Shown piece by piece: positions 37,330 to 48,930 of a stretch of DNA of 64,000 nucleotides. The position numbers were made by a program, and so were the translations under genes. The notes under the pieces were generated by a model. That model saw only the letters and a list, made by a program, of their open reading frames with translations. It ran no database searches and was not told where the DNA came from. The stretch's first letter is position 1; each line of letters starts with the position of its first letter. The DNA is taken from contig OV121092.1 of NCBI GenBank assembly GCA_921293015.1, forward strand, positions 31,999,764 through 32,063,763, written 5' to 3'. The DNA is from Phorcus lineatus. Lineage: Eukaryota; Mollusca; Gastropoda; Trochida; Trochidae.

Positions 37330-37400
37330 GTTTCTGTCAGTCCTCGCCTTGCTATCAGAAAAGTGGAATGACAAGGATTCTATCTTCACTCTTTATAAAG
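37330..37400 (-). promoter_or_regulatory. Core promoter and non-coding exon 1 of gene G
   Basis: CTTTATAAAG at 37,400-37,391 on the minus strand; exon 1 ends at 37,330 before GTAAGT. About 200 bases upstream (TTGATATGACATG, TTGGAATG-type blocks) are strongly conserved in gene H and partly in gene I. Confidence 0.65.
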
Positions 37401-37649
37401 GGAAATGTCGAGACAAGGGCATGTCATATCAATCAGGGGCTGATGTTTAACTTCAGGATTCAGGTGGTGTAGAAGCAAGTGAAACTCATTTGTCTAATGC
37501 ATTGTACAAGTGTTACAAGTGTCTTGGAATGTCCCATATGCAGGAAACATCCCTTAATGAATTGGTTTAGTAAGAACAAATGATCATTTAATTAGAAATT
37601 AAATGTGGGCGTTCCCTTATGTTCCGAAACCGGAAACATTTGAAAAACG

Positions 37650-39200
37650 TTCTTCTGTTGTCGCTTTTTGATTATTTCATCAATTTTCGTGCTTCGAACG
37701 TGAAAACGGTGTTTATATGTTTCTATAAAGTAACAGTACTCCACACAGCCTTGAACATTAAGTACATACTTATACGTATATGTTTCCAAAATAAATATAA
37801 CAAGTAGATAAGTACCATGTACCGTATTTATATTTATTTACATCAATTTAAGATAAAGTATTTTCGAAAAACAATATGTTACGTAAATAGGGGTTTGTGT
37901 TAGAATTAGTTTCTAAAATGTACATATGAAATTAATGGTTAAGCGCTCACAAGGCGACAAACTAATGATAATGTACATGTATAAAGAATGCAACATAGTT
38001 TTTCAGGCTTCATTGTCTACAATGTTATTGAAGTTCACAGTAGTGTTTGTGCAATCTTTGCTTTTAATTGTTAGATGCATCGCTGAATTTGAATATGGGA
38101 TAAATATACCTTGTGATTGACATCTTTCTACTAACCAGTGCTAATACAAAATGTTCATACACATAAATGGGTTTACAAGTTTTCAATCTCTTTTAAGTGG
38201 GACAAATCGAAACATCAACATGTTAAGAATACCTATTAGCAAAGTTTTCTTTTGATTAAACAAATTTAGAGGTTTAACCAAATGCTCTGAGGATAGTGTA
38301 TGGATGTTTCTTGTAATAATGCTATTTTTGAAAATGTTCACATCATCAAACGAAAATTTTGAGGATACTATATATTAAATTTCGTCATAAATTTAAATTG
38401 TACTAGTATATTAACAATTAGGAAATACACACATACATTCATATAATTGGTTTAATTTGACAAGTGACGGGTCCAACCATGTTGCGAACGCACCAGCTGG
38501 CTGTCCATGTTTATGGATATATAGTTTTTAATTAGTTATCAAATAGTTATATTATTTTACGAACACAGACTGAATACATGACCAAGATTTGTCTCTTCAT
38601 AATGCTAATAACGGATACAAACTTGACATTAAGAGGCCCAAATACTGTTTTGCATGTATAAAGTAAAAATAATTAAGCACTGTAGATGTGTTACTCTTCT
38701 AATAATTAAGTTGTCAACTTAATGCAAAACTTACTAATTTCTTTTTGTTTTGTGTCATAAAAGAATGTCATTCCCGTTTGTCTTGAGGCCTTTACATATG
38801 TATTTTAAATCCTCGAACAATGCCTACATTATGAAATGGATTATTTAATCACTTTCTGAACATTCAGTAATTGGTTCACAAGTAAGAAACATGAGCAAAT
38901 AATAAAAAAACAAATACTAAAAGTTTACAATTTCACGAAAAACAAATATGATAATTAACGTTGAAGTAAACATATACCTGAAGAATATATAAAAGAGTAA
39001 AAACTGATATTAGAAAGGCAATTTTCTTGAAACGATACGAGTTATTTTTAAAGCATCTTCCAGTTAATTTGCACATATTGGATACGTGCTTTAAACGAGA
39101 TTTCGTAATCGAAAGATTTGGGAAAACTTGTAGAGAACATGTTCAGGCAATTAGAATAACAAGCGTAACAAGAATTTACAAACTCTACAACTTCGATACA
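37650..39200. other. Interblock region, no supported gene
   Basis: AT-rich sequence between the G block and the long-inverted-repeat element. Open frames at 37,619, 37,926 and 39,027 have no recognisable content; the last one runs into the palindromic repeats. Confidence 0.5.
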
Positions 39201-39449
39201 TTTGGAGGTAGGTGCACATGTTACGAACAATCTGGGGTATATCACAATCTGCAGATTGTTCGAACAATCTGCAGATTGTTTGCTCACAATCTAGGAATTC
39301 CTAGATTGTTTAAACAATCTGCAGATTGTGCGACCTGAACAATCTGGGAATGATCACAACCTGGGAATTTGTGTTTTAGTAGTATTTCCACCATTATAAA
39401 ATGTGAATTATTTAGCTTATTAAGGTTTTTCTATTTAGCAAGTATATGG

Positions 39450-40130
39450 ATCGATTCCTAGATTGTGATGAGCAATCAGCTTGTCTCTTTCTCAAAATGA
39501 GGGGGTGTGGGAGCCGATTCCCAGATTGTGAAGGGCTCTTAGCTCGTCTTTATGTCAAACTGAGGGAGTATAGGGGCCGATTCCTAGATTGTGAAGGGCT
39601 CACAGCTCACCTTTATTTAAACTAAGAGGGTATAGCAGTCGATTCTCAGATTGTGAAGGGCTCACAGATCGGCTTTATGTCAAACTGAGGCAGCATAGGG
39701 GTCAATTCTCAGATTGTAAAGGACTCATATCTCGCCTATATGTCAAACTGACGGAGTATAGGGATCGATTCTTAGATTGTGAAGAGCTCATAGCTCGTCT
39801 TTATGTCAAACTTAGGGAGTATAGGGGCCGATTCCTAGATTGTGAAGGGCTCACAACTCGCCTATATGTCAAACTGAGGGAGTATAGTGATCGATTCTCA
39901 GATTGTGAAGGGCTCATAGCTCACCTATAAATCAAATTGACGGAGTATAGAGGTCGATTCTCAGATTGTGAAGAGCTCACAGCTCGCCGATATGTCAAAC
40001 TGAGGGGGTATAGGGGTTGATTCTCAGATTGTTAAGGGCTCACAGTTAATCTATATTTAAACTGAGAGGGTATAGGAGTCAATTCTGAGATTGTGAATGG
40101 CTCATAGCTCGCCTATATATGAAATTGGAA
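39450..40130 (+). repeat. 63-bp minisatellite, left arm (about 11 units)
   Basis: Units such as GGCCGATTCCTAGATTGTGA then AGGGCTCACAGCTCGCC then TATGTCAAACTGAGGGAG. 63 is a multiple of three, and one frame reads a 21-residue repeat (REYRGRFLDCEG / LTARLYVKL). Two more units follow the nested element at about 40,880-41,020. Confidence 0.9.
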
Positions 40131-40136
40131 TGTAGG

Positions 40137-40880
40137 AAAAAACGTAACAGGAAAAAAGGTAACGGAAAAAAAGTAACAGGAAAAAAGTAACACTTTTTAT
40201 ATAAAGAAACACTTAGAGTAGTAAATTGACTTTGAATTATATTAGGATAATTGTTGATAATCTTGTCATTAAAGAGGATTATGAAAACCAAGTTTTAGAA
40301 TCATAATAACATCACATTTAACATTAAAGGTACACTTGTTACCTATAACAACATAATTACATTGGTATTAACTGTTTCCTTCTCACCTGCTCAACTATTT
40401 CGACATAATACTTCTCCCTTAATTGATCATTAGGACTGGCCTCACTCATTTACCATCACACTGGCCTCACTCATTTACTTATTAATTACCTTCAAAACTT
40501 TGATCAGGAAAGCTAATCAACTATTTTTAACAAGCTTAGAGATACTGGTTTCATCATCTTTGATATATAATGTGCACTGTAATGTTCAAGTTTATCAGAT
40601 CTTCAGTATGGAGGTAATAGAAAGTAACAGAGGAGGAAAGAAAGTGTGCTATGAAGGTCACATGTACACTGTTGCCAGTAAAAGAAAAAACAAGATCTGG
40701 TGGAAGTGTAGTAAGCGTGCAAAGTCTGATTGCAGAGCAAGCCTTAGTACAACTATAGTACATTATGTCATATTTTGTTAAACTTATCAAATAAAAAAAC
40801 AAAAAAACTGTTACCTTTTTTCCTGTTACTTTTTTTCCTAGCGAAATCTGTTACTTTTTTCCGTAACTTTTTTTCCGATC
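40137..40880 (+). mobile_element. Nested element with GTAACAGGAAAAAAG terminal repeats
   Basis: Left end 40,137-40,192 is three to four copies of GTAACAGGAAAAAAG. The right end (40,811-40,868) has the same motif inverted (CTTTTTTCCTGTTAC). It interrupts the 63-bp array and carries one short FLYWCH-coding frame. Confidence 0.65.
40608..40781 (+). CDS. FLYWCH-type zinc-finger domain fragment of a transposon
   Basis: An ATG at 40,608 opens 57 codons, MEVIESNRGGKKVCYEG and on. The order Arg-Gly-Gly, Cys-Tyr-x-Gly, Tyr, then IWWKCSKRAKSDCRA with two Cys is that of a FLYWCH zinc finger; the usual final His is not clearly placed. FLYWCH domains accompany Mutator-like transposases and act in DNA binding. 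Here the domain stands alone, with no transposase core following, inside an element with its own inverted ends. The upstream in-frame extension to 40,500 is AT-rich and probably not coding. It could be a domesticated or remnant DNA-binding module of a non-autonomous element. Confidence 0.55.
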   Translation: MEVIESNRGGKKVCYEGHMYTVASKRKNKIWWKCSKRAKSDCRASLSTTIVHYVIFC

Positions 40881-41089
40881 ACCATGAAACTGAGAGGGTA
40901 GAGGAGTCTATTCTCAGATGGGGAAGGGCTCATAGGTTGTTATTTATCAAACTGAGAGGGTATAAGAGTATATTCTCAGATTGTGAAGGGCTCATAGGTC
41001 GTCCATACGTCATATACGGGGGTATAGAAGCATGTTTACACAGATGAAAATGGAAAATGAAGATGGAAAATGGCAGCATCATATTGAAA

Positions 41090-41327
41090 TATACTACGCA
41101 AAGCAAGTCCACTTATTGTTGTTAGTAAATCCCGCCTGTTCTTGTGGAAACATTCGGGAGGATCCTTTTCATTACTTCTTTAAATGCCCACTATATGATA
41201 GATTCCGATCAAATCAATACTTTTAAAAAAAACGATATAACATTAAAATCTACCTTGAGCGGCGACAAATCCTTGTCACAGAGTGCTAACGAATCCTTAA
41301 TACTATCTGGGTATCATTTATTATAAA
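41090..41327 (+). pseudogene. LINE reverse-transcriptase C-terminal fragment, frameshifted
   Basis: The frame reads PACSCGNIREDPFHYFF then KCPLYDRFRSNQYF. This CxC..H..C pattern is typical of the C-terminal knuckle of non-LTR retrotransposon ORF2 proteins. At an eight-A run (about 41,225) the frame shifts, and the continuation DITLKSTLSGDKSLS lies in the next frame. It is an inactive remnant. Confidence 0.6.
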
Positions 41328-42424
41328 CAGATTATCATAAATGATACCAACCGATTTTTATAGCTCTTTAATAAAATATGTACCAAATGCAAAGGTAGAG
41401 AATGCTTAATATGAATTTGATTATAGTAAGAATAACTGCAAATATATATTTTCACCAATCTACTTGATATCTTAATCGTTTCATGTTTGTTTCAGGAGAA
41501 GCATTTATATAGGCATTTGCTGCCTGTTTGCTAATCCTTTTTCCTTTTTAAATATATATATATATCTATATATTCTGAATGTTGTGTATTACATGTTTTA
41601 TGGAAATTAAACACTGTTTAAATAGCACAGAAGAAATTAGTTGTTTGCCACTCCCGTAACTATGGTCGCTGCACGGAGTAGAGACGATGCCATTATATGA
41701 CTCTTCTTGCAGCGTAGTAAATAATCCACTCAAAATAAAATATTCTTAAAATATTGAATCATGAACAGATAATAAATAAATCAAATAAAACATTTCTTTG
41801 TAAAATTCACAAACCGATTAACGGAAACTATTATAAACGTTACAGAAAAACATGTGTCAAAATGTTGACCATAGTGTGACCGAAGAGCAATTAAACATTT
41901 TACTCCAGTCAATTCATTATTGCATAAGTATTTGCCCCATGATATCGTGCGATAGATAAACATCAAATACAGAGAGGAAGTTAATGTGATTGTACGCGAA
42001 TTTACGCGCAAGTCTGAGTAGAGACGCGACACTGTGACACGTTGCTTTGATAAGCAGACCCAGCTAGACATCTGGTCTAATTAGTCACGACAACACAAAA
42101 TGCTAACTGTTCGAGTATTATAAATTTTATAAATTCATACATGTATATCTAAAAACTGTTCATATACAAACTCAAAAGAAAAAGTAACTTTCCGATTTAT
42201 GCATATTTCGTATAAAAACTTTCAATCTCACGATCCAGGAAGAAAATGAGGGGAAAAGGTAACAGTTATCAAGTTTCCATAATGAACAATAAATATAAGA
42301 ATCAGAGTTTGTTGTCTTTGATGTTTGAAACTTTTTTAGCATCACGAGACTATTACCTTCAATGTGCCCTTTAAGTGTAGGTGTCTATGCAAGTAATTCA
42401 TACCAAAGAAGATTAGTGTTTTGT

Positions 42425-42985
42425 GTTGATATCAATCAATCTTTTTATTACTGAAGTGTAGGCCATCGGCCCATAACTACATAAGTTGTTACATCATTAC
42501 ACATGACAAGAACAGGTGTGTACGGTGTAAATATCACCTCTAACATCGTTGGTTCATTGCATGATAAATAAAGCATGCCAAATCATTAATAAGTTTACAA
42601 TCCGATGATGACATGAGACACTTAAATTTTGCTTTATTTGGATTTGTACAATATATTTTAGGTAAATGTTTAGAGCGAAGTTGTTTAAATTTCGAACACA
42701 CAAGAAGAAAATGGTATTCATCCCCAATATAGCCTTCATTACATTGTAAGCATAGTCTATTATTTCTAATTATATTACAATGTCTTCCAGTTTCAATACG
42801 TAATTGGTGTGAAAAACATCTTAATTTTGCAAAAGCTACTCTAAATTTCCTTATTTTAACAGCCCTTAAATACAATTCTTTGGAAAAGGAGAGTTTAAAG
42901 CAAGAGTAGGCGGTTGATTTGGTGCCAATTTGAAGCGAGCCATACCAATTCTGTTCATGAATACATTGTGTTGATATAGATAATA
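42425..42985 (-). pseudogene. 5'-truncated LINE fragment (ORF2 C-terminus and 3' end)
   Basis: The minus frame is open from about 42,985 to a TAG at 42,540. It reads EQNWYGSLQIGTKSTAYS and FKLSFSKELYLRAVKIRK, then LRCFSHQLRIETGR and DEYHFLLVCSKF, the familiar tail of RTE/CR1-like non-LTR reverse transcriptases of aquatic invertebrates. The 3' end extends to about 42,425 (ATAAAAAGATTGATTGAT). The reverse-transcriptase core is missing, so it is a dead 5'-truncated copy lying in the middle of the long-inverted-repeat element. Confidence 0.75.
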
Positions 42986-43324
42986 ATTATGCTCAATTAA
43001 CCTTAACTTAAGTCAAATAAGCGAGAATGAAGAATTAAATTTCAGCGTAATTAACTTTTCAGATAATAGGTTTACTTTTCATAGTGAATTGTTATTTATT
43101 GATTTCTATATGCAAACCTTTTACACATATAAGAAATAATTCTTACTTCTACATAAATAGTAACACCCTCAAAACAGTGTTATACGGGTTACCGCAAACT
43201 ATGATTAATGAAAATCTAAAATCGCAGAATCGATATACAAATTTAGTTTTCTGCCTGCACATATTCACAATATGTGAATTGGACCCTCTACTAGCTAAAA
43301 AACACACAAAGACAAGCGCAATGC

Positions 43325-44270
43325 CCTTCACAATCGATACTCCCTCAGTTTGACATAAAGGCGAGCTATGAGCCCTTCACAATCTGAGAATCGACCCATT
43401 TACTCCGTCAATTAAACATACAGACGCGCTGTGAGCCCTTCACAATCTTGGAATCGGCCCCTATACTCCCTCAGTTGGACATAAAAGCGAGCTGTGACCC
43501 TTCACAATCTGAGAATCGACCCATATACTCCCTCAGTTTGATTTATAGGCGGGCTATGAGCCCATCACAATCTGAGATTCGACTGCTATACCCTCTCAGT
43601 TTATATAAAGGTGAGCTATGAGCCTTCACAATCTGAGAATAGATCCTTATACTCCCTAAGTGTGACATATAGGCGCGCTGTGAGCCCTTCACAATCTAGG
43701 AATCGGCCCCTATATTCCCTCAGTTTCACATAATGACGATATCTGAGCTCATCACAATCTGAGAATCGACTGCTATACCCTCTCAGTTTAAATAAAGATG
43801 AGCTATGAGCCTTCACAATCTGAGAATCGATTTCTATACTCCCTCAGTTTGACATATAGGCGAGCTATGAGCCCTTCACAATCTAGGAATCGACCCCTAT
43901 ACTCCCTCAGTTTGACATATAGGCGAGATGTGAGCCCTTCACAATCTGTGAATTGACCCCTATATTCCCTTAGTTTCATATAATGACGATATCTGAGCCC
44001 TTTTACAATGTAGGAATCGTCCCCTATACTCCCTCTGTTTGACATAAAAGCAAACTGTGAGCCCTTCACAATCTGAGAATAGATCCCTATACTCCCTCAG
44101 TTTGACATATATACGCGCTGTGAACCCTTCACAATTTAGGAATCGGCCCCTATACTCCCTCAGTTTCACATAATGACGATATCTTAGCCCTTCACAATCT
44201 GAGAATCGATTCCTATACTCCCTCAGTTTGACAAATAGGCGAGCTGTGAGCCCTTCACAATCTATGACTT
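43325..44270 (-). repeat. 63-bp minisatellite, right arm (about 15 units)
   Basis: Inverse orientation of the left arm. Long minus frames (43,616-43,816; 43,803-44,069; 43,960-44,289) read 21-residue repeats containing LREYRGRFLDCEG. They have no start context and are called repeat artefacts. Confidence 0.9.
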
Positions 44271-44559
44271 GACAACTATTCTCCATCATTTGAATGCATA
44301 CACAAATAAAAACCTAAATAAACTAAACAATTATCATTTTATAGTGCAAGATGTACTACAAACAAGCAAATTCCCAGATTGTGATCATTCCCAGATTGTT
44401 CAGGTCTCACAATCTGCAGATTGTTTAAACAATCTAGGAATGAAAAAAATTCCTAGATTGTTCGAACAATCTGCAGATTGTGAGCGAACAATCTGCAGAT
44501 TGTGATCATTCCCAGATTGCACGGAACACACATAATGGGTTGATAGATAAAGTCTCAAG

Positions 44560-45690
44560 TACATCAACGTTCGAAATGAGTGTTTATTTGGTAACATAAA
44601 TTAAACAAGCGCGATGTAACGAATTGGGATAACGAATTGCATAGCTATATTCCTATTCAAACATATACCAAATCCATGTAAATCAGTGGTACCACCTACA
44701 GGGACACATTTAAAAAACATTCACAATATCTTACCTATACTACCAATATCCTTTTTGTACCGAATGGATATTTCAAATTTGTTTTCGTAATTCTTGTACT
44801 AAGGAAGTAGATCTTTCAAGGCTTCTATTTAAGGATGTGATCATGTTGACTAAAAGGAAAAAGTTCATATTTAATTCCATTTTGACGTAGAAATATACTT
44901 GTAGAGAGAAAGAAAGACTTAATTTGCAAATTACAGTGATCTTCAATATCTATTTTAATAGAAACGACTGCCAACCATCCAATCGGTATTATCCAATGTC
45001 TGTAACTATCATTATGTTTCAAATTATGCCGCTGAAATGTCCAATATAATATGTGATGTATGTATAGTGAAATAAACTCAAAATAAAGCAATAACAAATA
45101 ATTTTCTCCTTACCAGGAACATAATATTATTCTGACATCCACATTGCATGGTCGTTGATTATTAATTTCCTGTCACAAAGTGGAGGGATAATATAAGATT
45201 GGGCTCAGAACGTCCCAGTAAAAATGGAAATTTCTCAACAAACGAAAAAGATTAAAATCTGATGTGTGGTTCGAGAGTGTCAATAACATTATGACGTTTG
45301 AAAATGAGAAGTGTGAAGATGCTATATATTCTAAGTGTACTGTTCTGTTTTGCTATTCTTTTTAAGGATATTTAAGGACGACAGTGTTGTATTTATGCTA
45401 AAGAATATGCACTGAAAAACTTGATAAACAAAGCTGACATAAACAGCAATAAGCAAATGAATACTACAGTCCAACTTGAATCAAATTTGAATAAATGCAA
45501 TTCCTCATATCACTTACATCATTAATGTAATTATACTATGAACTATATTTGAAAGCATCAACCATCTTATATAATTGTGCAACTTTAAGGTTTGCCTTTA
45601 CAGTTTGTGCTGAAAACGATATAAATATAACAGTTAATGCATTAAGGATTAAACTGTCCAAACATAAAATGAAAATGTGGCATGAGAGTC
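44560..45690. other. No supported gene
   Basis: AT-rich. From about 45,690 sequence matches the region 3' of gene G (CGTTCCATTTTTCTGACAAG at both about 45,735 and 35,068), marking the start of the duplicated H block. Confidence 0.5.
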
Positions 45691-46002
45691 CAAAACATCA
45701 AATAGTTGATGTATATGCCAAGAAGAAATACAAAGTCGTTCCATTTTTCTGACAAGTAGTTCTTCTAGCGACCTTGACATGGTGTTCTTTTTTCAAATCT
45801 ACACAACTATTGAGTTGGTATCTTCGAGTTCTACTTCATCAACCTCTCAAGAAAAACTTTAAATGTACTCCATGCCGAGTCTTTCTATTCTAAATACAAA
45901 TACCAATGTATGTATTAATTTAAATATATTTTTTTAATAATTTAGAATTACAGTCTTCACCATTTTAAACAGGACACAACTAAATTTCCGGATATAAATT
46001 GC

Positions 46003-46008
46003 TTTATT
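46003..46008 (-). terminator. Poly(A) signal of gene H
   Basis: AATAAA on the minus strand, 193 bases beyond the stop. Confidence 0.5.
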
Positions 46009-46200
46009 CTTAAAACACATAATGGTATGTATAATGCACAAGAACATTACCCTGTATCATTTTGTAGTCATTCAACAAGTCTTTCCTTTTTTTTTTTACA
46101 AAAGCAAGTCTACACTACAAACAATTGTAGGTATACATGTATTCAAATGAACATCAGTAAGAAACATATACATTGTTTCCGCTAGCTTTTCAGTCTTTGT

Positions 46201-46944
46201 CTAGATTCCCATGTCCATCCCAAACCCGTCCATGAAGAACATCCAAGAAGGGAACCGAAAGGAATTCTGTTGAGGACGTTGACGTGAAGGATTGTACATG
46301 TTCGGCATTGTGTTCGTCATCATTCGGTTCCTCATGAACATGCTGTATGGAGACTCAAATTGGCGGTAAGGAGAGGCTTGTCCTGTGGATGAAAAAACGA
46401 CTTTAATCTGTTGCAATACGGAAATATCAATATCGGTGTTCTGTCTTTTTATCAAATCAGATAAATGTTTCTACATCACCATCAAGATTCTACAATTTCT
46501 CGCATTCATCGTAGAAGAAAAATAATAGATTGATTTATTGTCTTTGCAAAAAGTATCATTATATTTCTAATCAGGTCCTACATAGGAAAAGAGCAGTTTG
46601 AATGACAGAAAACTTTGCTATGTTACTTCTCCAAGACAAATTCAAAATATAACGTATATATTGCTATTCACATCTTGCCTGTATATACAGCTAAATTTTG
46701 AAATTTTCATTTGCATTCCGATTTGTATAATGTTTCCAGAAACTTTACTTAGTTTTATTCATGAATAAGTCAATGTATGATACTTTTGATAATCCCAGGC
46801 ATTTACACTCGTTTTGAAATGTGATAGAAACACATGTATTGATTTTGAGGTATACTGACCAATATGCATACTCTGTGCAACCATTAAAAGGAGGGTGATT
46901 ACGAAGACAACACGGTGTAACCTTGTAAATGTACAGCTCGACAT
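46201..46944 (-). CDS. Secreted Met/Arg-rich peptide, family member H (two coding exons)
   Basis: Exons 46,944-46,860 and 46,382-46,201 encode 88 residues. The acceptor is TTTTTCACAG (exon start 46,966), the donor GTCAGT and the last acceptor CATCCACAG. The signal peptide reads MSSCTFTRLHRVVFVITL and on, ending AQSMHIG. The mature peptide is QASPYRQFESPYSMFMRN, RMMTNTMPNMYNPSRQRP, then PSWMFFMDGFGMDMGI. It is the complete version of gene G. It shares gene G's promoter, exon and 3' flanks, so the two come from a block duplication of about 2-2.6 kb. There are no Cys in the mature part. Confidence 0.85.
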
Positions 46945-47376
46945 GTTCCCTTTTCAGTGTATAAATCTGTGAAAAATTAAACAATGTTTTAGATATCAAA
47001 GATTCTTAAACTTAAAACTAATACATCTTATTCAAAGTTGGGAATGTGGTGATGGCTCACAACTCAATAGAGGCAAAAAATTTAAACATCATATTCGATT
47101 CGAATTACAGAGCAATAAAAACCTTTGTATCAAGTTAAAATATATAAAACAAGCGTGATACAGAGATGAGAGAGTAAATTCAACATAGATCAGTAGATGA
47201 ACTCGTTTTATATCATAGTGATTGCTTAAAACTCGATAGAGGGCAATGTTAAGAAAACATTAGCACACAAGTTTTGATATACAGAGCAAAAAGGTCCTTT
47301 TTAACAGTAAGAATATATTGAAAGATGAGAGTGATATTTCAAATCACATCAGATGCATAGTCAATGTTCAACTTAC

Positions 47377-47447
47377 TGTTTTGATTATCCTAAGCTTGAT
47401 ATCCGAAACTTGGAATGACGAGGGATTCTGTCGCCTCTCTTTATAAG
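47377..47447 (-). promoter_or_regulatory. Core promoter and non-coding exon 1 of gene H
   Basis: CTTATAAAG at 47,447-47,439 on the minus strand; exon 1 ends at 47,377 before GTAAGT. The upstream block with ATTGTACAAGTGTAACAAG and TTGGAATG (47,530-47,570) matches gene G. Confidence 0.65.
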
Positions 47448-48029
47448 GGAAATAACGAGACATGTTATATCAATCAGCAGTGGATGTTTAACTTCAAGAT
47501 TCAGGTGTAGAAGCAAGTGAAACTCATTTGTTTACTGCATTGTACAAGTGTAACAAGTGTCTTGGAATGCCACATATGCAGGAAACGTCCCTTAATGGGT
47601 TAGTATAATGAGAACAAATTAATATTTAAATTAACAATTAGCTGACAAATATGGAGAGGCTAATCAAACATTTCCTCATTTGTTTCCATACGCGATATTT
47701 ATTTTTACGTGACATTTATTTTTTAATAGTAGATTCATTTCCTATGTCATCGTGTTGTGTCTAATGTCCTTAAAAGTAAAGCTATCTATTTACATTAACT
47801 GCAGCTTACAGTGTTGTTTGTTTACATTATAAATTTGTTTTCTAAACTGGACATAAAAGGTATAGGTGTAAGCTTTAGAAGAATGAAAGTGATAATCGAT
47901 GTTTAGAGTCAGTTATTTTTTTGCAAAGTCAGCAAACAACTTATAGAAGGTAAACAAAGGAAACAGTCCGGAACAGAAAAATAGCCATCTATAGCTAGAT
48001 ATATCTCATCTGGATTCCACCTGGCTACA

Positions 48030-48170
48030 TAGAGAATACTACACGAGGTCTCATTACGTACGAATTATACGAAACGAGTGTCCTTCCGCCGGTATCTAGA
48101 TACCAAAGGAAGGTCACGAGTTTCGTATAATTCGTACGTAATGAGACCGAGTGTGCTATTTTATTTATTA
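48030..48170. repeat. Hairpin MITE-like element
   Basis: Arms of about 45 bases (GGTCTCATTACGTACGAATT and on, and the inverse) around a GGTATCTAGATACC palindrome. The outer end AGAGAATACTACACGA resembles the AATACTAAACGAC end of the elements at 7.1 and 62.9 kb. Confidence 0.75.
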
Positions 48171-48239
48171 CCTACGTTCTAAATGCAAAAAAATGGAAAA
48201 AACTGTTATTTTGTAGTTTTCATGTTTTCAAACCGAAAC

Positions 48240-48930
48240 CGGTTTCGTAAAGCGGTTGCGGAGGAATTTCAGATGACCCATGGCCACTGCACTTCTTTTG
48301 ACCTTCGTGAGTATGCGCAACAGAATAAATCCATATAGGTTTTTCAATTAAAAAGAAAACAAAACCAAAGGGACAACTTAAGAATTTTAATAACAACTAA
48401 CTCAAGCTTCAAAAGAAGCAAATTTCATTTTTTAGCGTACAACTATTGTTTTTGTCATTTCGCCCCGCACAACATCTACCGTCAACCGTCACTTGAACGA
48501 CACTTGACGTGTGACCTAGTTTAGCATTCGAGTCGGCTTGATCACAGGACAGGTTACGGAATTCTCACGGTTTTCCCCACCCTAACATTAGTTGCTACAG
48601 AAGTCAATGTTTATCGTGCCACCATAAGATGGGGGCAGCGAGTATCGAGTTCCTAAACCCAGGACGAGATGGAGTTGAAACTAGTGATGGTCACTTTGTG
48701 CTGGCAGTGACTGCGTTGGATTGGGGCGGCATGGTTTGCTGAAGGGCAAGGTCACCGTCACAGGAAATAATGCTGCTAAGCTAAGTTTTGATGTTGAACA
48801 CACTGAATGTCCCCAGAGGTTTAACAATTGAAGTAACTCTTCCTCGAAAAGTACCATCGATTGTACCATCGCTGTCATTGACACGAATGTGAGTCGCCAT
48901 GTTTTCCAAAGACATTGTAGACAGAAAAGT
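48240..48930. other. Locally GC/CpG-richer island of unknown nature
   Basis: Richer in CG (GTAAAGCGGTTGCGGAGG, CATTTCGCCCCGCAC) than the surrounding 30 kb. On the minus strand an ATG in good context (GAAAACATGG, 48,901) opens MATHIRVNDSDGTIDGTF and on for 39 codons, then TAG. This could be a gene fragment, first exon or transposon piece. I do not recognise it and do not call a gene. Confidence 0.3.

Larger units (their letters stand above)
39215..44522. mobile_element. Large element with long terminal inverted repeats built from 63-bp units
   Basis: Both ends carry clusters of the 16-base palindrome ACAATCTGCAGATTGT with AATCTAGGAATTCCTAG-type variants in inverse orientation (39,225-39,360 and 44,365-44,520). 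Inward follow about 90 matching bases (CTATAAAATG, TTTAGGTTTTT), then tandem 63-bp units (CAGATTGTGAAGGGCTCACA / GCTCGCCTATATGTCAAACT). About 13 units lie on the left, forward, and about 15 on the right, inverted. The centre (41.0-43.3 kb) holds LINE debris, and a FLYWCH element is nested in the left arm. It resembles a foldback or Mutator-type transposon; no transposase of its own is visible. It separates the duplicated G and H blocks. Confidence 0.7.

Noticed and set aside
39450-44270. CRISPR-like look of regularly spaced repeats
   Set aside because: Units are contiguous, with no unique spacers, in a eukaryotic genome; this is a minisatellite in a foldback element.
43616-44289. Apparent 21-residue-repeat proteins on the minus strand
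   Set aside because: They come from the 63-bp repeat of the long inverted arms. There is no start context, and frames break at variant units.
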